Source of the DNA: Desulfobacteraceae bacterium
GTDB lineage: Bacteria > Desulfobacterota > Desulfobacteria > Desulfobacterales > ETH-SRB1
DNA: 7,956 nt
NCBI GenBank assembly: GCA_030638305.1
Contig: DAOWEW010000108.1
Location: 1 to 7,956 of the forward strand
Direction: 5' to 3'
The notes beneath the pieces were generated by a model. The model saw nothing but the letters and a program-made list of their open reading frames with translations. It had not been told where the DNA came from and searched no databases. This document shows, piece after piece, positions 1-7,389 of the stretch. A program made the translations under genes and the position numbers. Position 1 is the stretch's first letter; every line of letters starts with the position of its first letter.

Positions 1-167
1 AGTATTCTTAATGCAGACCCGCCATAAAAAGCTGCTTTCTCAAAAAATTTTGAGCGCCACAGTCCAAGCAGGGTTATTTCCTGAATAATTTCCTTTAGCG
101 CATTTTCATAGTCATTTATACTTTGGCAATTATATTGATCAAGCATTACCTGCACAGCATCATTCAT
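1..167 (-). CDS. abiEii: AbiEii-like nucleotidyltransferase toxin, N-terminal part (runs off the window)
   Basis: Only the first 55 codons are in the window; the gene continues past base 1. The predicted protein is the toxin of a type IV (AbiE) toxin-antitoxin module, a cytoplasmic nucleotidyltransferase of the family that includes abortive-infection protein AbiEii. The segment holds a helical N-terminus, then LLGLWRSKFFEKAAFYGGSALR at about residues 33-54 (quoted as key motif: FYGGSALR at 47-54). In this family the Gly-Gly-(Thr/Ser)-Ala-Leu-Arg stretch begins the nucleotidyltransferase motif; the catalytic Asp residues that follow lie outside the window. The ATG at 167 is chosen because it overlaps the antitoxin stop as ATGA and has AGGAG six bases upstream. 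The overlap implies translational coupling to the antitoxin. The family call is firm because motif and partner agree. Whether the toxin is intact cannot be seen. Confidence 0.85.
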   Translation of the reverse strand, partial: MNDAVQVMLDQYNCQSINDYENALKEIIQEITLLGLWRSKFFEKAAFYGGSALRI

Positions 168-790
168 TTCATACTCCTCAGAAGATTGCTGAAAATACTA
201 ACATTGTGCATGTAAAGTCCTGCCAGCTTTTTAACTTTCCTCAAATTAAAATTGATAAGTTCTTTTCTGTTTAATCTCAAATCATCAAATAGATATTTTT
301 CCATTTGAACCTCATCACTTATCTTATCTGAAAAATAGAGTATATCTGAAAGTGCCTTTTCTTTTGTTGCAATTAAAATTGAATGATGTTTGTCCACTTC
401 ATAAATGGTTATGCCATAAGGGTAAATAGAGGGATTTATATACTTGTAAGAAAAAATACCAACTGGTGTGTTAAAAAGCTTTTTTCTCTTGTTTGTCACA
501 CTGGTAATTGTTTCTACACGTTCAGGAATCAGACCGTAAAAAGAAAGGGCGTATTCAAGAGAGATATAAGAAGGGCCATAAATCAGATTTGCCAGAGTCT
601 CTTTTGAGAAAGGTTCTCGTGCCAATTGGGGGCCAAACACGTAAAGCCCCTTTTTTACCCGGATTATTTCACCCTTTTTCAGAAGATTATTTATCTTTAC
701 ACGTGGGTTTTTGTACCTGTTCAGTGCATGTTTAACAAAATTATAATCAATTTCTTCAATTAAAGCCGTATTTCGCAGGGTCAACAACAC
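164..790 (-). CDS. abiEi: AbiEi-like antitoxin / transcriptional repressor of a type IV toxin-antitoxin module
   Basis: This 208-residue cytoplasmic protein is predicted to neutralise the adjacent AbiEii-type toxin and to repress its own operon. Residues 1-55 form a winged-helix DNA-binding domain; the wing is visible as GEIIRVKKGLYVFG (40-53), a signature of AbiEi-type proteins. It is followed by SYISLEYALSFYGLIPE (74-90), also typical of the family. The C-terminal half is the predicted antitoxicity region and ends in a Lys/Arg-rich stretch. The start is GTG at 790: GGAGGT (803-798) lies seven bases upstream, and no ATG in this frame fits better. The stop overlaps the toxin start by four bases. 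A palindrome and promoter sit directly upstream, as expected for an autoregulated module. The gene is complete, with no disruption. In AbiE systems the antitoxin is reported to act by regulation rather than by binding the toxin; that is family knowledge, not visible here. Confidence 0.88.
   Translation of the reverse strand: MLLTLRNTALIEEIDYNFVKHALNRYKNPRVKINNLLKKGEIIRVKKGLYVFGPQLAREPFSKETLANLIYGPSYISLEYALSFYGLIPERVETITSVTNKRKKLFNTPVGIFSYKYINPSIYPYGITIYEVDKHHSILIATKEKALSDILYFSDKISDEVQMEKYLFDDLRLNRKELINFNLRKVKKLAGLYMHNVSIFSNLLRSMK
174..178 (-). promoter_or_regulatory. Ribosome binding site of the AbiEii-like gene
   Basis: AGGAG lies inside the last codons of the antitoxin gene, six bases before the toxin ATG at 167. 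It selects this ATG among several close ATG triplets (172, 167, 163, 160). The ATG at 172 is in the antitoxin frame and is followed by its stop. Confidence 0.7.
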
Positions 791-797
791 CTTATTT

Positions 798-803
798 ACC
801 TCC
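798..803 (-). promoter_or_regulatory. Ribosome binding site deciding the GTG start of the AbiEi-like gene
   Basis: GGAGGT is a near-perfect Shine-Dalgarno sequence with seven bases to the GTG at 790. Its first two bases are the last two bases of the operator palindrome, so a bound repressor would touch the ribosome binding region. Confidence 0.75.
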
Positions 804-832
804 AGTATGTTAACAATATACTAACATACTGG
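802..832. promoter_or_regulatory. 31-bp inverted repeat, candidate AbiEi operator
   Basis: Two perfect 11-bp arms, CCAGTATGTTA (802-812) and TAACATACTGG (822-832), flank a 9-bp spacer (ACAATATAC). The palindrome lies between the -35 hexamer and the start codon of the antitoxin gene and its spacer contains the -10 hexamer. AbiEi proteins of other bacteria repress their own promoter by binding inverted repeats; that this AbiEi binds here is inference from position and symmetry. The symmetric sequence has no following T-run and is upstream of its gene, so it is not a terminator. Confidence 0.75.
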
Positions 833-843
833 TTATCTGTCAA
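815..843 (-). promoter_or_regulatory. Sigma-70-type promoter of the AbiE module
   Basis: On the minus strand TTGACA (843-838) is a consensus -35 element. After exactly 17 bases comes TATATT (820-815), five of six matches to the -10 consensus. Transcription would begin around 806-809, giving a very short leader with the GGAGGT site. The -10 element lies inside the inverted repeat, so repressor binding would exclude RNA polymerase. This gives the toxin-antitoxin pair its own promoter, independent of the operon ending at 894. Confidence 0.72.
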
Positions 844-893
844 GAAATAATTCTTACAACTAAAGCGGTAGATAAATTGAAGAAATTTGAAGC

Positions 894-2849
894 TTACAGC
901 CCTTTTTGTAAAGCACTGCGGGCATCAAGACGCGCTTTTAACCGGGGAAACAGATTGAGGTCAGTACTTGGGAGGAAAAGTGAGGCTATATAATTATCCA
1001 TATAAGAATTTGTTTCAGATAGTTCAAAATTAGTCATCTTTTTGGTTACTTCAATTACGTCCTTTCTGATACGATTGCTCAATAAGCACATTCTGGCACC
1101 TGTTAACGACCCGTTTCCCATAAAAACAACCTTTTCCGGATCTGTTTCAGGCAATAATCCAACGGCCATAGCCTTTTCAAGGTCGACATGTTCGCCAAAA
1201 CCTCCTGCTAAAATAATTCGATCAAGCTGCTGGACATCAAGCCCCACCTCCTTTAGCAGTGTAATACAACCCGCATACATCGCGCCTTTAGCGCGGATGA
1301 AATTATCAATATCAAGTTCCGTAAGAACCACATCCCTGTTGATTTGGGTTTCTTCTGCCCAGGCAAGTACATATTCATATGCCCCCTCATTTTCACGGAG
1401 GCGCGGGGATTTAAGCTCACGGTTAAATTTTCCGCCATGGTCAATCACACCCATTTCAAACAGGGTAGCTACTATCGTGATCAATCCGGAGCCACATATT
1501 CCCTTGGGCCGAACATGGCCTATTGTAATATTCATAGGCTCCAACAAAATTGGGTCTATGGAAAAATCTTCAATTGCGCCTTTGGCAGCGCGCATTCCAT
1601 GCTCAATACCACCTCCTTCAAAGGCCGGCCCCGCTGAACAGGCGGCACAAATGAGCCAGTCTTTGTTGCCTATAACCACTTCAGCGTTTGTGCCGATATC
1701 CATAAATAGAGTCAATTCATCACTGCGGTACATACCGGATCCTATAACTCCGGCCACTATATCGCCCCCAACGTAGCTTGAGACATTGGGAAAAACCAGG
1801 GCAGGGACATGGTCCCCAACTTTCAGGCCCAGGTTAACTGCCCTGACAGAAGGATAAAATGTGAACGTAGGGACATAAGGGGCACGCCGGATCGACCATG
1901 GGTTTATCTTCAGCAGCAACTGGGTCATCGTTGTATTGCCTGCAAGTGTTACTGCGGAAATGTCGTCCGGTTTGATCTTTGCCCTTTTTACAATCCGCTC
2001 TATGATATTATTGATTGTTTTGATAACTACATCATGGAGTTTCTCTAATCCAACCGGTTTTTCAGCATAGATGATCCGGCTGATTACATCTTCTCCATAG
2101 CTGATCTGTCCGTTAAAGTCCCCATGTTGAGCTATGACCGCGCCGGTCGACAGATCAACTAACTGGCCATAAATCGTTGTTGTTCCCACATCTATGGCAA
2201 TTGCGTAGTTGTAATCACTCCTTTTGCCTGGTTGTACATTGATGATGCGTGTCTTGTTTCCTTCGTTTACCGGACGTGCCAGAGTCACTGTCACCTTGAA
2301 ATCTTGTTCTCTCAAAATGTTTGGAATCTTTTGAAAAACAGGAAAATCTACTTCAAGCTGATGCTCGCCATGTTTTAATTTTAACTCGTTAATAATCCGG
2401 GTAACATCAGATATATTGTCCTGTGCAGAAGGTATGGGAAGCTCCAGATATTTTTTCTCCACAGGTAAAACAAACATCCCCCCTTCTTTGATCGCATTCA
2501 GATCTATTTTCTGATCATGTGCCGTTCGGCTGGGAACAGTTAGAATATTCAATACACCGGCATCTATAGCAGATTCAGTGGGAATGCGGACAGCGAGATC
2601 ACTTTTAACATGGCTCAAACAGGCCTGCCGATAACCCTTGTCAAAGTCTTTTTGGTCAAGCTTAAGAGTATTTCCTCCTTCCACCTCCCCCTGTTCAATA
2701 AGCACCCGACACTTTCCACACACACCTTCTCCTCCGCAGGATGCGTTGATATGAACACCTGCTTCCAGCGCTGCATGAAGGAGGTTTGCCCCGTCTTCAA
2801 CAATTATTTCCTTATTGTAAGGAAGGAATATAACTTTGTGCTTTTTCAT
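894..2849 (-). CDS. RACo-like corrinoid-protein reductive activator: [2Fe-2S] ferredoxin domain plus ASKHA ATPase domain
   Basis: The 651-residue cytoplasmic protein matches the RACo family (formerly DUF4445), which couples ATP hydrolysis to one-electron reduction of inactive Co(II) corrinoid proteins to Co(I). Residues 1-95 are a plant-type [2Fe-2S] ferredoxin domain with ligands Cys38, Cys44, Cys47 and Cys77 (pattern C-x5-C-x2-C-x29-C). A linker and middle domain follow to about 210. The ASKHA (acetate and sugar kinase/Hsc70/actin) fold then shows its nucleotide motifs: AIDVGTTTIYG (218-228), LFMDIGTNAEVVI (381-393), GPAFEGGGI (407-415), GICGSGLI (450-457) and ILAGGFGEHV (546-555). Length and all four Cys are as expected for a functional member. 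The start is ATG at 2849, with AGGGCGG just upstream. The gene follows the TonB receptor by 63 bases on the same strand, with no terminator visible. The target protein is not in this window; a corrinoid methyltransferase protein encoded elsewhere is likely. Confidence 0.85.
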   Translation of the reverse strand: MKKHKVIFLPYNKEIIVEDGANLLHAALEAGVHINASCGGEGVCGKCRVLIEQGEVEGGNTLKLDQKDFDKGYRQACLSHVKSDLAVRIPTESAIDAGVLNILTVPSRTAHDQKIDLNAIKEGGMFVLPVEKKYLELPIPSAQDNISDVTRIINELKLKHGEHQLEVDFPVFQKIPNILREQDFKVTVTLARPVNEGNKTRIINVQPGKRSDYNYAIAIDVGTTTIYGQLVDLSTGAVIAQHGDFNGQISYGEDVISRIIYAEKPVGLEKLHDVVIKTINNIIERIVKRAKIKPDDISAVTLAGNTTMTQLLLKINPWSIRRAPYVPTFTFYPSVRAVNLGLKVGDHVPALVFPNVSSYVGGDIVAGVIGSGMYRSDELTLFMDIGTNAEVVIGNKDWLICAACSAGPAFEGGGIEHGMRAAKGAIEDFSIDPILLEPMNITIGHVRPKGICGSGLITIVATLFEMGVIDHGGKFNRELKSPRLRENEGAYEYVLAWAEETQINRDVVLTELDIDNFIRAKGAMYAGCITLLKEVGLDVQQLDRIILAGGFGEHVDLEKAMAVGLLPETDPEKVVFMGNGSLTGARMCLLSNRIRKDVIEVTKKMTNFELSETNSYMDNYIASLFLPSTDLNLFPRLKARLDARSALQKGL

Positions 2850-2912
2850 GTTCCGCCCTTTAATTCATCAGCAGTTTTAGAAAAATGTCCTGATTTTGCG
2901 AAGTGCCCCTGG

Positions 2913-5057
2913 TTAAAACGCAAATGATAATCCACCTGACCAGGTTATTCCCTCTGCGGGATAGTAGTAATCTGTGCCTTTGCTTACATATGCATAACGG
3001 TCATACTCCTTATCGAACAGGTTGTTTGCTGCAACAAAAACCTCAACGAATTTGTAGTTAAGTGTTAATTTTGTTTCGGCCAATGTATATCCTGAAGATT
3101 GCATACTGTTTAGCTTATCCATTTGATATTCATCTCGAGTCATTATCCCAAAATGCCACAGCAGATCATATTTTTTATCCTGCAACAATTTGACATCCAA
3201 ATCAAAATTTAAGATGTTATAGGGAAGCTTGGCTATTCTGTTGCCATCAATAGAAACTCTTTCCTTGTCTGGATTTCTGTCAAAACAGTCATCACCATAT
3301 CTTGCATCAATGTAACTGTGTCTTATCCTACAATTGATGCGGTCATCAAAAAAAGAACCAAAAAGACTTGTTTCCACACCTTTCATTAATGCCTTACCAA
3401 CATTACGTTTGCCTGCATAATTTCCTTCTTCATCATAATAAGTGTCTAACATATCTTTGATTTCAATCCGATAAACTGCTACTTCAAATCCTATCCATTT
3501 TTTCAATCTATAACGGATACCCATTTCATACTGTGTAAATTTTTCCGGTTTAAGGGAATATCCACCCTCAGCAGCATAGGTACCGGTGCCATAGAAATCA
3601 TAGATGGTGGGTGAACGGTAAGCGTTGGCATAACTGCCATATAAACTCAATTCTTCAAAGATTCTATAATTAATGCCCACACGAGGATTGAACCTGTCAA
3701 AATTTGGGGTTTCATCGTAATCTAATGTGCCGCCTTTACTAAAATCGTAATCAGCATTGTTATCATATGCAAAATAGTCGTAACGCAGGCCTGCGGTTAA
3801 TGTTAAATTTGATAAAATTGATAATTCATCTTGCAGAAAAACGCCAAAACTCTTCTTTATAAAGTTTCCGGATGATTTTGGTACATCCTCTGTGTAAGGA
3901 GCGCCGATCTTTTTTTCCTCAGCCTTCTTTTTTACAATATCACTATCGTCCCAATCAAAATCAAAACCGAGCGACAGACTGTTTTTAAGATTAAAAACAG
4001 ACTCCTTATAGGTTGCAATAGATTTTATTCCCCATACATCTTCGACAACATCTTTTTTATAAGGGGTTGATGTTGCTTTAAGATAGTTTTCATATTCCTT
4101 ATCTCTATTCTTGTAATAGAGAGTGAGCTGCCAATCAAAGAATTCTTTGTTCAATTCTAAATTCAACCCCGTAATAATGTCGGTTGTATCAGTAAAACTT
4201 CGATCCAAAGTTTGTCTTCGATCTTCCTCTTTTTCCTCTTTAGTCAACTGTTTGGCAAAATATTTTTCTATATCTGCTACATTGAGCAACCAACTGATTC
4301 TAGTGTCATCTGATAACCAATAAGCAAAATCACCTGTAAAATATACGTTATCAATCCCTGCATCCTTGCGATAACCGTCGCTATCTTTTTTCTTAAAATT
4401 CAAGTTATAGTCAAATTTTTTCATGCCTCCATTAACAAGAGCATATGCCCTTCTATCACCGTACTCACCGACGATAGCCCCGACTTTTCCTTCTTTCTTA
4501 TCCAACGACTGCCTTTTAGTGGTAATACTTATTACACCACGAGCTGCATCTCCTCCGTAGAGAGAGGAAAGAGGCCCCTTGACTATCTCTATCCTTTCAA
4601 TATTTTCTACCTGAATATAATCCCAGTCAGTATAACCAAATTCACCCAGCGACATCGGAATGCCGTTGACCATAACAAGCGCTCCTGAAGACATGCCTAT
4701 TCTTGTCCCCCTCAAAGAAAGATGGGGTGAATACCCAGAAGAATCAGAAAAATATACCCCCGGCAATTTCTTTAACACATCGGCAGATGTCTTTGCATCC
4801 ATAGCTTCTATCTCTTTGCTTGTGATAACCATAATATTGGAAGGGGCATCCATCACTTTTTGTGGCGTCCTTGTGGCGGTCACAACTACTTCTTCTAACT
4901 TCACTGCTTCCGTTTTCTTTTTTTCCTTTTTATCACCATCTGCTACCGTTTCTTCGCTTGCTTTTGTTTTATACTCATCAGCCCAACCGGCTGTCGGCAA
5001 AACTAAAAATAAAGTCAGAACAAATAACACCATAACCTTTTTGAATATACTTTTCAT
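2913..5057 (-). CDS. TonB-dependent outer-membrane receptor, probably for a corrinoid (BtuB-like)
   Basis: The 714-residue precursor should import its ligand across the outer membrane using TonB energy. Residues 1-26 form a signal peptide (basic MKSIFKK, hydrophobic core, likely cut after AGWA). A Lys/Glu-rich linker precedes the TonB box EEVVVTA (55-61). The plug domain spans about 66-183 with LKKLPGV (95-101), LRGTR (115-119), VMVNGIP (128-134) and IEIVKGPLSSLYGG (156-169). The rest is a beta barrel with many aromatic-rich strands, and the protein ends in Phe as barrel-assembly substrates do. The start is ATG at 5057, preceded by AAAGGAGG, and it overlaps the ATPase stop as ATGA; a TTG-initiated extension of 11 residues is rejected. 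It is about 100 residues longer than E. coli BtuB. Sequence alone does not separate corrinoid from siderophore receptors; the neighbouring RACo-like gene favours corrinoid. No frameshift or stop is seen. Confidence 0.85.
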   Translation of the reverse strand: MKSIFKKVMVLFVLTLFLVLPTAGWADEYKTKASEETVADGDKKEKKKTEAVKLEEVVVTATRTPQKVMDAPSNIMVITSKEIEAMDAKTSADVLKKLPGVYFSDSSGYSPHLSLRGTRIGMSSGALVMVNGIPMSLGEFGYTDWDYIQVENIERIEIVKGPLSSLYGGDAARGVISITTKRQSLDKKEGKVGAIVGEYGDRRAYALVNGGMKKFDYNLNFKKKDSDGYRKDAGIDNVYFTGDFAYWLSDDTRISWLLNVADIEKYFAKQLTKEEKEEDRRQTLDRSFTDTTDIITGLNLELNKEFFDWQLTLYYKNRDKEYENYLKATSTPYKKDVVEDVWGIKSIATYKESVFNLKNSLSLGFDFDWDDSDIVKKKAEEKKIGAPYTEDVPKSSGNFIKKSFGVFLQDELSILSNLTLTAGLRYDYFAYDNNADYDFSKGGTLDYDETPNFDRFNPRVGINYRIFEELSLYGSYANAYRSPTIYDFYGTGTYAAEGGYSLKPEKFTQYEMGIRYRLKKWIGFEVAVYRIEIKDMLDTYYDEEGNYAGKRNVGKALMKGVETSLFGSFFDDRINCRIRHSYIDARYGDDCFDRNPDKERVSIDGNRIAKLPYNILNFDLDVKLLQDKKYDLLWHFGIMTRDEYQMDKLNSMQSSGYTLAETKLTLNYKFVEVFVAANNLFDKEYDRYAYVSKGTDYYYPAEGITWSGGLSFAF

Positions 5058-6283
5058 CTTAAAGCCTCCTTTTTGGCCGTATTCGTGCAACCTGTATCTA
5101 ATGGAAATTTTTCCAAAATTGATAATTCATCCTTGCAAAATATCAGATTCCGGGAGGAAGCCCCGAACAAAAGTTCGGCATTCTCCTTCTTTCTGATGGT
5201 AAAAACCTTTTTGCCCAGTTTGAGGGCGTGACGAATTACATCTGCATTTAGTTTGTTCAACTCATGTACAGGCACTCCGGTATCTACAATATGGTCAGCC
5301 TTTTCCATAATATGTACGGCCCTGATATACTTTCCCATTTCAAAAGCAACAAAAGGCTTCTCTGCTACTACTTCAGCACCAACTCCCCTTGCCACGTGAA
5401 AATCAATGTCATTTTCGTGAATTATCCCTGTTGAAATATTGAAGCCATGCTTTGCCAGCAGGCGAAACAGGCCAGTTGCTTTCCCTCCACCGGCAGCCAC
5501 ATAAACAGAGCCGGATCTGCAGTCGCTTTTTACCTCTATGGTTCCCAAATGTTTATTGAACCTTGCAGAATCAAGATCATAGAGTGCAGATATTGTTTCT
5601 GTTTCTAAAACATCTTCCGGAGGGCCCCAGCCCATAATCTTTCCATTTTTAACCATAATGACTTTATCAGATACCCTGAGCGCTATATCCACGTCATGCA
5701 GTGACACAATCACCGTGATTCCTTTTTCTCTGCAAAATTTCTGCAGGATCGACATAACTTCAATCTTGTGTTTCAGATCAAGATGAAGTGTCGGTTCATC
5801 AAGAATCATAATTTCAGGTTCCTGTGCCAGCGCTCTTGCCAAAACAATTTTCTGTTTTTCTCCATCGCTCAGTTCACCAAAATACCGGTCTGCCAGTCCG
5901 ATGGCGTTGACCATTTTAAGAGCTTCATCTGTTTTGAGTTTATCCTGTCCGGTCAAACGACCGAGAAATCCGGTGTGCGGATATCGTCCAAGCGCAACAA
6001 ACTCACGCGTTGTTACCAGTCCCGGATTTATTCGTTGAGTCAGAACTACTGACAGGGTTTTTGCCAGTTCACTCTGTTTAAAAGCGTCTAATTCCAGGCC
6101 ATTGATCTTTACAACCCCCTTAATCGGTGAAAGAAGTCTTGACAAAGTCCTTAATATCGTCGTCTTCCCCGAACCATTCGGCCCCAAAAGAGATATGAAT
6201 TCTCCTTTTGAAATTTCCTGATTAATGTTGCTGACGACACTTTTTTTGTCATACCCGACAGTTAAATCGCAAATCTGTATCAT
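5054..6283 (-). CDS. btuD: BtuD/FecE-type ABC transporter ATPase with a C-terminal alpha/beta extension
   Basis: The first 250 or so of 409 residues are the nucleotide-binding subunit of a type II (vitamin B12/iron-chelate) importer. Numbered from the ATG at 6283: Walker A GPNGSGKT (34-41), Q-loop Gln83, signature LSDGE (138-142), Walker B IMILDEP with catalytic Glu (158-164), and switch His196. From about residue 248 an extra domain follows: VYVAAGGGKATGLFRLL (260-276) is a Gly-rich beta-loop-helix, with ENDIDFHVARGVGAEVV (290-306) and ADHIVDTGVPVHELN (329-343) further on, suggesting a Rossmann-like fold. From memory, long BtuD proteins of halophilic archaea carry a similar extension; its role is unknown to me, possibly cobamide sensing. 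The start at 6316 would add 11 residues encoded within the 7-bp repeat and has no good ribosome binding site; 6283 matches the usual N-terminus (MIQICDLTVGY), though its ribosome site is weak too. The gene follows the permease and overlaps the receptor by four bases. Confidence 0.85.
   Translation of the reverse strand: MIQICDLTVGYDKKSVVSNINQEISKGEFISLLGPNGSGKTTILRTLSRLLSPIKGVVKINGLELDAFKQSELAKTLSVVLTQRINPGLVTTREFVALGRYPHTGFLGRLTGQDKLKTDEALKMVNAIGLADRYFGELSDGEKQKIVLARALAQEPEIMILDEPTLHLDLKHKIEVMSILQKFCREKGITVIVSLHDVDIALRVSDKVIMVKNGKIMGWGPPEDVLETETISALYDLDSARFNKHLGTIEVKSDCRSGSVYVAAGGGKATGLFRLLAKHGFNISTGIIHENDIDFHVARGVGAEVVAEKPFVAFEMGKYIRAVHIMEKADHIVDTGVPVHELNKLNADVIRHALKLGKKVFTIRKKENAELLFGASSRNLIFCKDELSILEKFPLDTGCTNTAKKEALR
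5065..5072 (-). promoter_or_regulatory. Strong ribosome binding site of the TonB-dependent receptor gene
   Basis: AAAGGAGG is placed seven bases before the ATG at 5057, inside the last codons of the ATPase gene. It fixes the receptor start and removes the 11-residue extension that a TTG at 5090 would add. Such a strong site would allow high receptor synthesis even though the start is coupled to the upstream gene. Confidence 0.8.
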
Positions 6284-6297
6284 TTCCAATGTCCGTT

Positions 6298-6353
6298 CAT
6301 ATCTATTATCTGTCATCTATTCTCTGACTCTCGACTCTCGACTCCTGACTCCC
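6298..6353. repeat. Degenerate 7-bp tandem repeat, eight units
   Basis: Read on the minus strand from 6353, the units are GGGAGTC, AGGAGTC, GAGAGTC, GAGAGTC, AGAGAAT, AGATGAC, AGATAAT and AGATATG. The first four are near-identical with two exact copies; the last four keep the period and a purine-rich AGA start but have diverged. The array fills most of the 74-base gap between the permease stop (6358) and the probable ATPase start (6283). It is a simple-sequence array of heptanucleotides of the kind that can expand or contract by slippage; its function, if any, is unknown. It contains the upstream ATG at 6316 that would create a spurious extension of the ATPase. Confidence 0.7.
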
Positions 6354-6357
6354 ATCT

Positions 6358-7386
6358 TCATAAAGATGTTCTTTTCTTCAGAAGAAGACTTATTACAACC
6401 GGAGCCCCGAAAAAAGCGGTAATGGCGCTTACAGGAATTTCCACAGGAGAAAAAAGATGTCTTGCAATCAAATCACAAATGCTTGTCACGATCCCGCCCA
6501 TGAGCGCTACTCCGGGGATCAAAAGCTTGTTGTCCGAAGTGCCGAATAAAAGTCGTGCCATGTGAGGAACAGCAAGACCAACAAAAGCAACAGGCCCTGC
6601 AAACGCAGTTACCATGCCGGCCAGAGCACATGAAACAAGAAGGATCAATAGCCGAAACAGCTTGATATTAACTCCCATGCTTGACGCGTAATCTTCTCCA
6701 AGAAGGAGGGCATTAAGGGGTTTGCTGAGAAGATAAACTCCGGCAAAAAGCAATCCACCAAGAAAAATCAGTAAATAAACTTCATTCCAGCTAAAGCCGG
6801 AAAAACTTCCAAGTTGCCAGAGCGTAAACCCCTTTATCTTCTCACTTTCAGCAAAGGCGATAAGGATGCTGGTTATGGCATGACATGTGTATCCCATCAT
6901 AAGCCCGATGATCAGCAGCGTGATATTGTTCTTTACTTTGCCTGCAACGACAAGAATAATCATCATAACAGAGTAGGAGCCTGCAAATGCGGCAACAACT
7001 GTGAGGTACGGACTGATACCGGCCAATCCAAAACTTAATGTGGAAAGCATTACAACAGATACCATTAATGTGGCGCCGGAAGAGATACCGAGAATGTACG
7101 GCCCCACAATCGGATTCCGGAAAAAAACCTGCAACAGAAGGCCGGAGGTCGCCAGATATGCACCGCTCAATACTGCCGCGATGCTTCGGGGGATGCGTAT
7201 TTTCCAGACAATAAAGCCATTTGTGGAATCCGTAATGTGTTGAGAGACGATCCTGAATATGTCAGGGAAGTTAATATCAACTGATCCGGTAACAAGATTC
7301 AAAGTAAAGGAAGTAAATAGAAGTAAAGCAAAAAGGCAAAATAATATTTGTCTTTTATTTTGTTGAATTATCAATAATATGCTCAT
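6358..7386 (-). CDS. btuC: BtuC/FecCD-type ABC transporter permease
   Basis: The 342-residue inner-membrane protein should form, as a dimer, the channel of a vitamin B12/iron-chelate-type importer. It is almost wholly hydrophobic, with about ten transmembrane helices expected for the family. Diagnostic stretches are visible: WKIRIPRSIAAVLSGA (61-76), LLLQVFFRNPIVGPYILGIS (83-102), the coupling-loop region LNALLLGEDYASSMGV (224-239), GPVAFVGLAVPHMARLL (264-280) and the C-terminal EIPVSAITAFFGAPVVISLL (316-335). Length is typical and no stop or frameshift interrupts it. The ATG at 7386 lies three bases after the stop of the substrate-binding gene; a clear Shine-Dalgarno is lacking, so its translation may depend on ribosomes ending the upstream gene. 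This matters because that upstream frame is interrupted by stops. Substrate (corrinoid versus ferric chelate) is inferred from neighbours only. Confidence 0.88.
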   Translation of the reverse strand: MSILLIIQQNKRQILFCLFALLLFTSFTLNLVTGSVDINFPDIFRIVSQHITDSTNGFIVWKIRIPRSIAAVLSGAYLATSGLLLQVFFRNPIVGPYILGISSGATLMVSVVMLSTLSFGLAGISPYLTVVAAFAGSYSVMMIILVVAGKVKNNITLLIIGLMMGYTCHAITSILIAFAESEKIKGFTLWQLGSFSGFSWNEVYLLIFLGGLLFAGVYLLSKPLNALLLGEDYASSMGVNIKLFRLLILLVSCALAGMVTAFAGPVAFVGLAVPHMARLLFGTSDNKLLIPGVALMGGIVTSICDLIARHLFSPVEIPVSAITAFFGAPVVISLLLKKRTSL

Positions 7387-7389
7387 AAA

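Noticed and set aside
850..893. Possible terminator after the RACo-like gene
   Set aside because: Only a 5-bp imperfect AT-rich inverted repeat is seen and no GC stem with a T-run; not enough for a call.
1042..1776. Plus-strand open frame of 244 codons
   Set aside because: Shadow of the RACo-like gene on the opposite strand. Its Ser/Pro-rich translation has no domain, and the minus-strand protein has all family motifs.
2850..2912. Possible promoter between receptor and RACo-like gene
   Set aside because: No pair of -35 and -10 hexamers with reasonable spacing was found in the 63-base gap.
5058..5090. TTG start at 5090 for the TonB receptor
   Set aside because: It adds 11 polar residues before a clear signal peptide, and the strong ribosome site and ATGA overlap point to ATG at 5057.
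6280..6300. Six-codon leader frame (MNGHWK) whose TGA overlaps the ATPase ATG at 6283
   Set aside because: The overlap is neat, but no ribosome binding site precedes its ATG, which itself lies in the last repeat unit; probably chance.
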